A DNA stretch of 64,000 nucleotides, taken from contig OX463779.1 in NCBI GenBank assembly GCA_949825025.1, positions 47,737,784-47,801,783 of the forward strand. Direction: 5' to 3'. Shown here piece after piece: positions 10,716-19,641 of this stretch. The notes beneath the pieces were generated by a model. The model saw only the letters and a program-made list of their open reading frames with translations, had not been told where the DNA came from and searched no databases. Numbering within the stretch: the stretch's first letter is position 1; every line of letters begins with the position of its first letter. The translations under genes were made by a program, and so were the position numbers. The DNA is from Siphlonurus alternatus (lineage: Eukaryota > Arthropoda > Insecta > Ephemeroptera > Siphlonuridae).

Positions 10716-13700
10716 CTACAAGTCTAACACATCAGGTTTTTTTCTTACCCTATTGGAGGCTCTGAGTGATAAGCCTTGACTGGTGCCAGGGCCAGGGTCT
10801 GGTCCCTTGACCTCAGGACCTGCTGGGTCCTTTACAACTGGTTCAGACAGTGTTTTCTCCATAATAACATCACTGTTCTGGGTGGTGCCTACCTTAACAT
10901 GTTTCATATGGTCAATATGAGTTTTCTTGACCACCCCATTACACTTTACATTGTACACAAAAGGGCTCAACTGATCAACTACCTCTGCCTCCTTCCATGA
11001 CTGTATTTTATCTCCAATGGTTTTGGTGAGAACTTTATCACCAGCACTAAATTTACATTTAGGAGGTTTTACTGTCTCACTTTCCTTTTTGTTTAGAACA
11101 GCTGTTAGGGGGTTCAAGTTGGACAGGGGGGTTCTGATTTTGTTTCTAAAAATAAAATCAGCTGGAGCTTTGTTGGTGCTTGTACTGGGGGTAGTTCTGT
11201 ATGATAAATGAAAATTATCAAGGGTAGTTTGCATATCAAAATCATAATTTTTCTCCTTGCTTTCAACAATAGATTTTTTGATAAATGATTTTACAATATG
11301 GACAGCTTTTTCAGCAGCACCATTGCTTTGACTGTGATAAGGTGGGCTTGTTTTGTGTTCAATACCATTATTTTCACAGAATGATTTGAACTCAGATGAT
11401 GTGAATGGGGGTCCATTATCAGATACTATTTGACAGGCTAGTCCCAAGAATGAAAATATTTTTTGTAACACAGCTATGGTGGAGTTTGCATCTGTTTTTT
11501 TCATGATTACAACTTCCATCCATTTGGAGTATGAATCTATGAGTACAAACAAAGTAGTGTCATGTATTTTACAAAAATCAATGTGAACTCTTTCCCACAC
11601 TCTGCTGGCTGCAGGCCAGGGAGCAAGGTTTGGTTGTTTTGCTGGCAATACTTTTTGACATACTGTACAAGAACTAATAAACTGTTCTATATCTAAGTCA
11701 ATATTAGGCCACCAAAGTAGTGATCTAACCAGCATTTTTGTTTTTGTGATACCACAGTGATTTTTGTGTATCAGTTGCAACACTCTTTCTTGCAAGGACT
11801 TGGGTATAACAACTCTGTTACCCCACAACAAACACTCTTGTTCCAAGGACAAGTCAAGTCTGTGCTTGAAATAAGGTTGGAGACCTTCATCAGTGGTGAA
11901 GTTAGGCCAACCATGGGCAGTAAGAGTTATTGCTTTTGCCAGGCTTGAATCTTTCTTTGATTCTAAGGCTATTTTGTCCAGGGATAGAGGTAAGTTGGGT
12001 TCTATATTTACAGCAAAAAAGTTTACTTGTCCCTTTGAAACAACTGGTAATGGCAGTCTAGACAAAGTGTCAGCTGGTATATTATTTGCACTTTTAATAT
12101 ACTTTATCTTATACTGGTAATTGGCTAAAGTGGCTGCAAATCTCTGCATTCTAGCTCTAGCTGTGGCTGGTAAAGACTTATCTTCTCCAAATATATTAGT
12201 AAGTGGGTGATGATCTGTAAGCAAGATAAATTTTCTCCCCCATATGAATTTGTGAAATTTATCTACAGCATATTTCAATGACAATGCTTCCTTGTGTATT
12301 TGAGAATAATTTTGCTCAGTTTCAGTGAGTGTTCTAGAAGCAAAGAATATTGGTCTTTGAGTACCATTATCATCTATATGTGCAAGAATAGCTCCTATGC
12401 CTACTGGGCTTGCATCACTTGAGACAACAATATCCTTGTATGAGCCATATGGTACTAACATTGGGGCATTCAGAAAAGCTTGTTTACACCTTTCATAAGA
12501 CTTTTGTTCTGTATCTGTCCATTTAAAATTACATTCATTTAACTGATATAATGGTTTAGCCAGTGTAGCCAAATTTTCTATGTACTCATGGTAATAATTT
12601 AGCAAACCAATAAATTTTTGAACTTCAGAGAGACAAGTTGGGGCAGGAGCATCTTGGATGGCTTGGAACTTTTCAGGAAGGGGATGAGTACCTTCAGCAC
12701 TAACCTTGTGACCAACATAATGCACTGAGGGTTGAACAAACTGGCATTTTTTAACATTTACTCTTACACCATGTTTGTGCAGCCTCTTGAACACTGCATG
12801 AAGTCTCTCCTTGGCCTCTACTTTGGTCCTCCCTGCCACAAGTATATCATCAATGTAGCAGTTAGTTCCATCCAGGCCTCTCAACATCTTGTCCATGATC
12901 TCTTGGAAAGTTGTGGGTGCACTAGAAATACCATAGATTAGCCTAGTATACTTAAACAGTCCCAAATGAGTGTTAATGGTTAAATATTTTTGATCATCAG
13001 GGTGTACTTTTACTTGCAGGTAAGCTTTACTCAAATCTATTACAGAAAAATATTTACAATTCACCCATGTTGTGCTCATGTCTTTAAAATTGGGCAATGG
13101 ATAATGTTCAGTTTCAATATGTGGGTTTATAGTAATTTTAAAATTTCCTACAAGTCTGACTGCTTTTGGGTCACCTTTTTTGTGAATTGGCAGTACATTT
13201 GTGGCCCATTTAGCTATTGTAACTGGCAGTAGAATATTTTGATCAACTTTACTTTTAATTTCTGCTTCCACTGCTGGCTTTATTGCATAAGGGACATCAA
13301 TAGCTTTACAATAAACAGGTTGAGCTTTTGGGTCTACATGAATTCTGGCTTCTACTCCTTTAATTTCCCCCACACCTTCAGCAAATACATCAGAGTACTT
13401 TTCTTTCAGTATTTGGACCATTTTATCATGACTATGTTTATTAAATTCAGGGACTTGGTTTATTTTGTGCACTACTTTAAATTCTGACCAGTCAATTTTT
13501 ATTTTACTTAACCAGTCTCTCCCTAAGAGTGGTTTTTGCTTTGTATTTGTGTCAATGACAACTATGGGTAACTGTAAGGAGTGTTGGTCTTTATATTTTA
13601 CATTTACTTGAGCCTGACCAACAATTTTCAAATTATCTCCTCCATAAGTGGACAAAGACACACTACTTTTGTCTAACTTTGTATTAGGGAACTTTCTTTC

Positions 13701-14771
13701 AAATTTAGAAAGGGGAAATACAGTAACATCAGCACAAGTATCAATGAGCATAGACACTTTCTTATCATTGATATCTACCTTAACTTTATAAGGGTTTTTT
13801 CCACCTTTCTTTACAGAACCTATCAGATTACATGACAATTCATCAGAACTTGAGCTACTGTCAGAACCTGAACTACTTGAGACAGATTTCTTACAAGTAC
13901 AGTGAATTTTTTTTTTCTCTCTTCTGTCTTTCTTGTGCAATTTACATTTACTGTACTTACTGTGTTTATCTGACTTACTGTTCCTATACATACCATTTTG
14001 TTTGCACATCCTAGCTAGGTGTCCTACTGAGTGACACTGGTTGCACTTGTATTTCTGAGCTCCACAGCTGTCTGGGGAGTGATCTGTATACCCACATCTC
14101 CAGCATGGAGTCTCCTCCTTCCTTGGTCTTGGTACCCAGTTCCTAGCTTGAAGGGCATGGACATCTCCTTCACTACCATCCTCTTCTTTTGGTCCAGTTT
14201 TCTTCTCTTCTTCTTCTTGAGACTTCTGCTTGGCTGCTTTAGGTCCATCACTGATTTTGAAAGCTGCCTCCATGGCTTTAGCTTTCTTAACAGCCTCACC
14301 AAAGTCCAAGTTTTCTTGAATTAAAAATGTTTGGATCCTCTTGTCACGCACATTTCTATTGAATGAGTCAGCCAATGTTGTTTTTAATGCATCAGTAGAA
14401 AGGTCACATTTTATAGACAAGTGCTGCAATGCTGCAGCAAAATCTGCAATACTTTCACCTTCTTTTTGTTCTCTAGAAGTTAAATGAAATCTTTCTACTG
14501 ATTGTATAACAACAGAGTCATAATGTTCTTTCAACAGCTTTTTACAGCCTGAATAGCTTAAGTCCATTGGACTTCCAGGCACTGCCTTATCTATCAACAC
14601 TTGCACTGCTGATCTACCTATCAATGCAATCAAGGTCGCTGATTTCAAATCTTCACTTGTCTTATTTACCTTAAACATACACTCTAGTCTGAGGAAGTAT
14701 GCACTAAGGGTTTCTCTTTCTGGGTCAAATTCACCAATAGAAGGCACAGATTTCTCATTTTTGGGAGGCAT
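10716..14771 (-). CDS. Gag-Pol polyprotein of Ty3/gypsy retrotransposon
   Basis: 1351 codons, no stop or frameshift. The first ATG of the frame is at 14771 (MPPKNEK); the open frame extends three codons upstream only by a TTG. In order: gag region (about 1-220); two CCHC knuckles (CWRCGYTDHSPDSC and CNQCHSVGHLARMC, about 223-256); a basic and Ser-rich linker; protease (about 325-425) whose catalytic motif reads LIDTCAD, with Cys where Gly is usual; reverse transcriptase (about 500-690) with FSVIDLSKAYLQ and YIDDILVAG; RNase H (about 780-905) with SSDAS and TDHHPL; integrase with an HHCC finger (about 1001-1038) and DDE residues in HIDF, VSDNGPPF and SNGAAEKAV. No envelope-like frame. A Mag-like lineage is inferred from the Ser-tRNA primer site. 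The element makes its own capsid, cDNA and integration machinery. Confidence 0.96.
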   Translation of the reverse strand: MPPKNEKSVPSIGEFDPERETLSAYFLRLECMFKVNKTSEDLKSATLIALIGRSAVQVLIDKAVPGSPMDLSYSGCKKLLKEHYDSVVIQSVERFHLTSREQKEGESIADFAAALQHLSIKCDLSTDALKTTLADSFNRNVRDKRIQTFLIQENLDFGEAVKKAKAMEAAFKISDGPKAAKQKSQEEEEKKTGPKEEDGSEGDVHALQARNWVPRPRKEETPCWRCGYTDHSPDSCGAQKYKCNQCHSVGHLARMCKQNGMYRNSKSDKHSKYSKCKLHKKDRREKKKIHCTCKKSVSSSSGSDSSSSSDELSCNLIGSVKKGGKNPYKVKVDINDKKVSMLIDTCADVTVFPLSKFERKFPNTKLDKSSVSLSTYGGDNLKIVGQAQVNVKYKDQHSLQLPIVVIDTNTKQKPLLGRDWLSKIKIDWSEFKVVHKINQVPEFNKHSHDKMVQILKEKYSDVFAEGVGEIKGVEARIHVDPKAQPVYCKAIDVPYAIKPAVEAEIKSKVDQNILLPVTIAKWATNVLPIHKKGDPKAVRLVGNFKITINPHIETEHYPLPNFKDMSTTWVNCKYFSVIDLSKAYLQVKVHPDDQKYLTINTHLGLFKYTRLIYGISSAPTTFQEIMDKMLRGLDGTNCYIDDILVAGRTKVEAKERLHAVFKRLHKHGVRVNVKKCQFVQPSVHYVGHKVSAEGTHPLPEKFQAIQDAPAPTCLSEVQKFIGLLNYYHEYIENLATLAKPLYQLNECNFKWTDTEQKSYERCKQAFLNAPMLVPYGSYKDIVVSSDASPVGIGAILAHIDDNGTQRPIFFASRTLTETEQNYSQIHKEALSLKYAVDKFHKFIWGRKFILLTDHHPLTNIFGEDKSLPATARARMQRFAATLANYQYKIKYIKSANNIPADTLSRLPLPVVSKGQVNFFAVNIEPNLPLSLDKIALESKKDSSLAKAITLTAHGWPNFTTDEGLQPYFKHRLDLSLEQECLLWGNRVVIPKSLQERVLQLIHKNHCGITKTKMLVRSLLWWPNIDLDIEQFISSCTVCQKVLPAKQPNLAPWPAASRVWERVHIDFCKIHDTTLFVLIDSYSKWMEVVIMKKTDANSTIAVLQKIFSFLGLACQIVSDNGPPFTSSEFKSFCENNGIEHKTSPPYHSQSNGAAEKAVHIVKSFIKKSIVESKEKNYDFDMQTTLDNFHLSYRTTPSTSTNKAPADFIFRNKIRTPLSNLNPLTAVLNKKESETVKPPKCKFSAGDKVLTKTIGDKIQSWKEAEVVDQLSPFVYNVKCNGVVKKTHIDHMKHVKVGTTQNSDVIMEKTLSEPVVKDPAGPEVKGPDPGPGTSQGLSLRASNRVRKKPDVLDL

Positions 14772-14883
14772 GGTCGTCAAAGTTCAAAAACTCAGTCTGA
14801 GCACATGTGGCCACTGCACACTGTCTGTGAGGGTCACTTTTCAGTTCACTTTTCTCACTTCTCTTCACGCATGGAACAAAACT

Positions 14884-14899
14884 ACATCCCTCGTCGCCA
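14884..14899 (-). promoter_or_regulatory. primer-binding site, Ser-tRNA type
   Basis: Two bases after the 5' LTR the minus strand reads TGGCGACGAGGGATG. The first 11 bases fit the complement of the 3' end of animal tRNA-Ser(GCU), as recalled. Ser-tRNA priming is known for the Mag clade of gypsy elements. The exact tRNA match needs a check against the host tRNA set. Confidence 0.7.
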
Positions 14900-14901
14900 G
14901 A

Positions 14902-15182
14902 TGAAGTATCCTTAGTCTCTATTTGATGTAATTAAATAGTATTAACATAAGGATGATTAAATAAAAACTCACGGATTCTTGAGTTTCAATTCGAAGCTGT
15001 TTATTCCATTTTTCAATACAAAATTCTCACTGTTGCGCTCTCTAACAGTCAAAACTCGAACTATATTTTTATTTAAATTCTGTAAGCTAGCGCCATCTAG
15101 CATTAAGACTATAAACTAAAAACAGCTGAAATGAGCATTAATAATGATACAGTATTACAACTTTATTAATAACATCATTTCA
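14902..15182 (-). repeat. 5' LTR of gypsy element
   Basis: 281 bp. On the minus strand it starts TGAAATGATG and ends GGATACTTCA. A minus-strand AATAAA lies at 15000-15005, about 100 nt before the LTR end. Same sequence as the other LTR. Confidence 0.95.
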
Positions 15183-15554
15183 GGTATCATATCATAGAGC
15201 TATCATAACTCGTCAAATTAAGCAATTTAACGTTAGATATTTCACTTACCTTTATGAAATGTCATAGAGTAGTGTATTCTTGGGCTGACCTTGTGCAATT
15301 ATAGACACAAATATCAGGTATTAATCATCTAATTATTGAAAAATGAGCATAACAAAATCTGTGCCAACAAAGAGGGCGGGGCTTGCTGGTGATATAGAAA
15401 AGGGGGAGCGGGGGGAGGTATAAGCGCTAAATGTTTGAAACTAATTTTCCTATGTCTTATGCAAACTACACAAATTGACATTTGATCAAATTTGAACACA
15501 GTTGTTTAATAAATTAGCAATGAATCATCATATATGTAGATCCAATTACCTCCA

Positions 15555-15822
15555 TATTTAACACGTAATCCAAGATGGCGGCGTAATTAAAAACCTTATC
15601 CAGGTGGGAGATTTGTCCACGAGACTTAGCCGCGCGGTTAGTTGTCCGCGGGACTTTAGCCAACAGGCTTGGCCAAATGACTTTTGTCCAGACCGACGTA
15701 TCCAAACCCTTGTCCAGCCTTATACTTGTCCGCGCGGCTAAGTATTTAGGTTATCCAGACTAGAACGTGGACAAGTTATCCGCCGGCCAAGTCTCACGGA
15801 TAAGTCTTTTTGAATCCCCCTC
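15555..15822 (-). repeat. right 268-bp TIR of the split DNA element
   Basis: Reverse complement of 9385-9652 with about three substitutions. It ends GAATCCCCCTC. Confidence 0.93.
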
Positions 15823-17048
15823 TATATATGTACTCTATGAGTAAAAAATAATGCACACTTTCTTAATAAACTTGTAATTTAAACTTATTACTGTCGAAAA
15901 ATATATTATATCTGATATTTAAATTTTTAAAATGACATTGTATTAATTTTAATAGTAAAAAAAAAAAAAACTACGAAAGAAGTGACTTGAAAATTTTGTT
16001 GCGATTGCAAATTAATGTATGCAGCTGTAGACATCACCACGTGCATGACTGATTTGACAAGTTAGGGGGGTCTTACACAGCCTTCGTATCGTATCGTATT
16101 GTATCATGTGATAAAAATTTAGAACTGATTCTAAATGAAAAACGTACTATCGCATACGATACGAAATATAAAAGTTGTGTGCGCGCGTACATCTGATCGC
16201 ATAGGTTCTTAATTCTTTTTTATCATACGCTGCGAAGTCATGCAATCCTGTGTGATACAGCCCTTAGTTTAACAAAAAGTTCGAGATTTGCAATTTTGGG
16301 AGGGTAAGCCATAAAAAAATTGATAAAATTCACCATATTTGCTACTCCTAAAAAAACCGCAGGAGTATTTTTGTCTGCCTGCAGAAATGTTCTGAAAATG
16401 TAGACAACATGTTTTATTAAAAAAATAATATCTTCCTAATTAAAGTAAAGCAAAATATTATTATACAAGAAAATGAAACAATTAAAACTCAGTCATTCAC
16501 GTTTCTTTGTTTTCCAATGTTTTTATTTTACTACTCACTATATTTATCAAGAATGAGAGACCTTGCTTTCAATAAAGAATTAGGTTAACTGAATTTATAT
16601 AATTTTATCTGCTTATGATGTTTTAATTAAAATAAATTATAAAATAATTAAAAATAATTCTCTCTTTCATTTTATTAATAAGAAAATTTAATTTTCCCTT
16701 TATGCAGTTGATAATATAAAAAAAAAGTGCATATGCAAGTGGCGGTTTTCATTCGCTTTCAATTATGATTTTAACCTCAGCTAGGAGAAAAAGAGAACGA
16801 TAGTACAATATATTCCTATATATAACAACCGCGAGGCAAAGTAAGAATAATAATAAAAAGTTCATGAATATTGTGAAGCTAGCTGAAAATCATGGAGGTG
16901 GAAAATTGCTTAAAAAAAAAAAATAAGCATCCAAAGTTTTATTATCAAAAAATGAGAGAGAAGCTGCATCGCATCGGAGGTTTGGTTGGAATAATGAAAG
17001 AGGAAAGATCGTGAAGGTACTTTTGTATCGTTGAGTGCTGCTCGTTTA

Positions 17049-17114
<66 letters not shown>

Positions 17115-17460
17115 GAGTACCACTCATCACATCTTGGTTCAGAAAACCCTGCAGGCTTGCTTGTATGTAGCAGCTGATGTTTCGACTATAAACCTAGCCA
17201 CAACACACCTCCGCATATCTGATATACTGCAGGCGATAATCTTGTTTCGACATGTTATATAAATGCAACGAGTTGCATGCTGGTAACGAGTTTGTACTCT
17301 TTGCATGAAACCATTGCAAGTTATTTATATATACGTGACTCATATTATCAACTATCTTTTGAATCATAATTATTATTACAATAAGTATATAGTTACGTGA
17401 TTCAATGTAATGTACATAGGAATCGATTTACAAATTTATTTACAAGAATTTTGTACTTAA
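15823..17460. other. AT-rich non-coding; (CT)n; possible degraded MITE
   Basis: No gene. 16074-16265 has loosely inverted ends (GGGTCTTACACAG and CTGTGTGATACAGCCC) with runs of TATCGTATCG inside, so it may be an old MITE. Confidence 0.45.
17051..17110. repeat. (CT)30 microsatellite
   Basis: Uninterrupted CT tract. Confidence 0.98.
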
Positions 17461-17807
17461 GGGTAAGGTAACGCCACCAATGTTAAAAAAAATCCCTCTC
17501 ACAAAAATTCTGAAAAAAATTTAAAATGTTCTCCTCTATACCCCCTATCAGTACCTAAAATATCAGGTATACAAATACGATCTAGTTTTTGAGTTATAAA
17601 TGTTTAAAGTTGACTACTTTAACATGGAGAAATGAAACTCCCATGTTAAATTGGTCAACTTTAAAAATTCATAACTCAAAAACTAGATCGTATTTGTATA
17701 CCTGATATTTTAGCTACTGATAGGGGGTGTAGAGGAGAACATTTTAAATTTTTTTCAGAATTTTTGTGAGAGGGATTTTTTTTAACATTGGTGGCGTTAC
17801 CTTACCC
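17461..17807. mobile_element. MITE family C, near-perfect palindrome with TTAA target duplication
   Basis: 347 bp starting GGGTAAGGTAACGCCACC and ending in its reverse complement. The two arms are about 160-175 bp with few mismatches and a small loop at about 17620-17631. TTAA lies at 17457-17460 and 17808-17811. TTAA duplication is characteristic of piggyBac-type transposition, although piggyBac ends usually start CCC, not GGG. Confidence 0.92.
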
Positions 17808-17838
17808 TTAAGAATTCATCAAATATTTTTATATTAAT

Positions 17839-18153
17839 AGAGTATTGACCTCAAAATTTTTTATTGCAGAAATGGATAGAGGGTGCAAAGTTATGCCACC
17901 CTGATTTTTTTCAGATTTTTTTGAACCCGGGAACTATTTTTAAAAAATTATTTAAAGTTCTTTTTGTGACGTCACGAGACGCCGCTCCTTAAGAAAAAGA
18001 TAGGACTTGCCGCCGCGTGACGTCACAAAAAGGACTTTCAATAATTTTTTAAAAATAGTTCCCGGGCTCAAAAAAATCTGAAAAAAATCAGGGTAGCATA
18101 ACTTTTCACCCTCTATCCATTTCTGCAATAAAAATTTTTGAGGTCGATACTCC
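17839..18153. mobile_element. MITE family D, palindromic
   Basis: Ends GAGTATTGACCTC and GAGGTCGATACTC. Arms carry TTGCAGAAATGGATAGAGG and AACTATTTTTAAA. The centre contains two TGACGTCA sites (17967-17974, 18018-18025) around a short loop. Confidence 0.9.
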
Positions 18154-18384
18154 ATTGTGGAATACCAAATTAAATTTTTACTGATGACGAGATTATTAAA
18201 TATTTTTATATTTATTAATATTTCTGAATCTGATTTGCATTGAATTGCTATAAATATATATAAGTTTAACTTCTTATAAAATTATGAGTTTTATAATTAA
18301 TTACAAATAATAACAAATTATACAGTCTGAAAGGAATTGATATTTAGTTTGATGTTTCATAAAGTTTATAGGAAAATATATTAT

Positions 18385-18545
18385 GGGAACGATTCACGAA
18401 GAAGTTAGCCAGGTTTCTAACCACGTTTAGCTTAACTACGTTTAACTATCTCATTTAACACGTAAAACAGGTTATATAATACAGTTAAACGTGGTTAAGC
18501 TAAACGTGGTTAGAAACATGGCTAACTTCTTCGTGAATCGCACCC
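18385..18545. mobile_element. MITE family B, palindromic
   Basis: 161 bp. Outer arms start CGATTCACGAAGAAGTTAGC, and an inner repeat TAACCACGTTTAGCTTAAC is also inverted. Same family as the nested copy at 3893-4023. Confidence 0.9.
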
Positions 18546-18797
18546 ATTGTATCCACCAATTACATATTGAAGGTATTGTAGTTCTGTTTTAATACAATTT
18601 CTATTTTCATTAAATAGAAATTTCTTTTAGACTGAACAGGAAAACGAACATTTCCGTCAAATCTTTACATATTATAACGTTACAACAAGTTAATAATATT
18701 GAATATTCAAGATAAATTTATATTACATTATAAGGAATGAAACAATAAATTCTGTTTTAGAACATGCGAGTAGAATGCGACATGTGACAAGACTTAA

Positions 18798-18988
18798 GGC
18801 AGATTCAGATGGCGATGCGACGTGATTTTGGCCCAAAAACTGTGAAATTTTACGCGGCGAGCAAATTCGCCAGGTTGAGGGGGCGAATATTGCGTTTAAT
18901 TACGATGCTCTTTTTTTAATCAACAAATATGTCCGCCAATGAATGATACAGCTTCACGTCGCAGACTGAAAATCCATGTGAATCCACC
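18798..18988. mobile_element. MITE family F copy between TTAA sites, next to a Tmtc2 exon
   Basis: Ends GGCAGATTCAGATGG and CCATGTGAATCCACC, bounded by TTAA at 18794-18797 and 18989-18992. Its right edge is about 22 bp before the acceptor of the exon starting at 19014, so the element overlaps the zone where branch points normally lie. Confidence 0.85.
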
Positions 18989-19013
18989 TTAACATCTTGC
19001 TATTCTGTTACAG

Positions 19014-19641
19014 CCGCGCCATTCTGACGAACCAGGACGTCCTTCCATCGACTCCGGTGATTAGCGTGTGGCAGGATGACTTCTGGGGAACCCCCCTGAC
19101 CCACAGCGGCTCTCACAAGTCCTACCGCCCTCTCACGGTGCTCTCGTTTCGGTTAAACTACCTTGCTGGAGGATTCCGACCGGCCGGCTACCACCTCGTC
19201 AACGTGTTACTACACTGTGCGGCCACGGCACTCGTCGTCAGACTGGCACGAGCTTTATTTGGACCGAGGCGCTCGTTCCCCGTGGCCGCGTCTGCCGCCA
19301 TCTTCGCAGCCCACCCCGTACATACGGAGGCCGTGGCGGGAGTGGTAGGCCGGGCCGATGTAGGAGCCTGCATTTTCTTCCTGCTCTCGTTCCTAAGTTA
19401 CGTGAGCCACGTTCGATACCGAGACAAAAGCGATAATATGCAAGGGGACGAGGGAGACGAGGCGCTACAAGCAGCCACGTCACGTAAGTGGAGCCATCTG
19501 GCAGCGTGTCTGCTCTTCGCAACGTGCGCCATACTCACTAAGGAGCAAGGAATAACAGTGCTGGTCGTGTGCGCCCTCTACGATCTCATGTTGCATCTGA
19601 GAAGAGACCCTGACTTCAGCTTACGAGAATTGTTTACAAAG
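19014..19641 (+). CDS. Tmtc2: Tmtc2 internal exon: N-terminal membrane part of protein O-mannosyltransferase TMTC2 (partial gene)
   Basis: TMTC proteins are polytopic ER membrane enzymes that O-mannosylate luminal cadherin-type domains; TMTC2 is one of four animal paralogues. The exon encodes one split codon plus 209 residues. It opens at RAILTNQD, just after the expected luminal acidic pair, which would sit in the previous exon. It carries the family signatures DFWGTPLTHSGSHKSYRP, YHLVNVLLHC, HPVHTEAVAGVVGRADV and KEQGITVL, with hydrophobic segments between them. The acceptor is a pyrimidine-rich tract ending in CAG at 19011-19013 (phase 2). The donor is AAG|GTAAGA at 19641/19642 (phase 0). 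The exon is clearly GC-richer than its introns. The DFWG...THSGSHKSYRP wording and the second exon favour TMTC2 over TMTC1, 3 or 4. Any in-frame start inside the preceding intron is an artefact. Confidence 0.93.

Larger units (their letters stand above)
10232..15186 (-). mobile_element. complete Ty3/gypsy LTR retrotransposon with GGTA target duplication
   Basis: Minus-strand element: 5' LTR 14902-15182, primer-binding site, single Gag-Pol frame, polypurine tract, 3' LTR about 10236-10514. The LTRs show no difference along their shared length except at the outer edge of the 3' LTR, where the terminal TG/CA dinucleotide is not intact. GGTA flanks both sides (10232-10235 and 15183-15186), the usual 4-bp size for gypsy. 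It interrupts the TIR element 9385-15822. Identical LTRs and an open frame point to a very recent insertion. Confidence 0.93.
9385..15822. mobile_element. TIR DNA element (about 1.5 kb without its insert), split by a gypsy retrotransposon
   Basis: Terminal inverted repeats of 268 bp at 9385-9652 and 15555-15822 start GAGGGGGATTCAAAAAG. They differ at about three positions, so this is one recently mobile element. The interior (9653-10231 and 15183-15554) has no transposase-like frame, so it looks non-autonomous. The TIRs hold many repeats of GGACAA, GGATAA and GGCTAAG, arranged like subterminal transposase-binding motifs. A short frame (MDTSVWTKVIWPSLL...) appears in both TIRs only because they are inverted copies. 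A target duplication cannot be fixed: the flanks are ATAAT and TATAT. Confidence 0.85.

Noticed and set aside
10776..14324. Plus-strand and alternate-frame open frames across the gypsy element
   Set aside because: Shadows of the minus-strand Gag-Pol frame without domain signatures.
14772..14780. Gag-Pol start at 14780
   Set aside because: That codon is TTG; the first ATG in frame is at 14771.
16074..16265. MITE with GGGTCTTACACAG ends
   Set aside because: Inverted similarity is weak and there is no second copy; mentioned only as a possibility in the region entry.
18997..19013. Tmtc2 start codon within the open frame before 19014
   Set aside because: The frame upstream is intron and polypyrimidine tract; the family has a preceding exon with the luminal acidic pair.
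19163..19522. Alternate-frame and antisense open frames over the Tmtc2 exons, also 62192-63279
   Set aside because: Shadows of GC-rich real exons.
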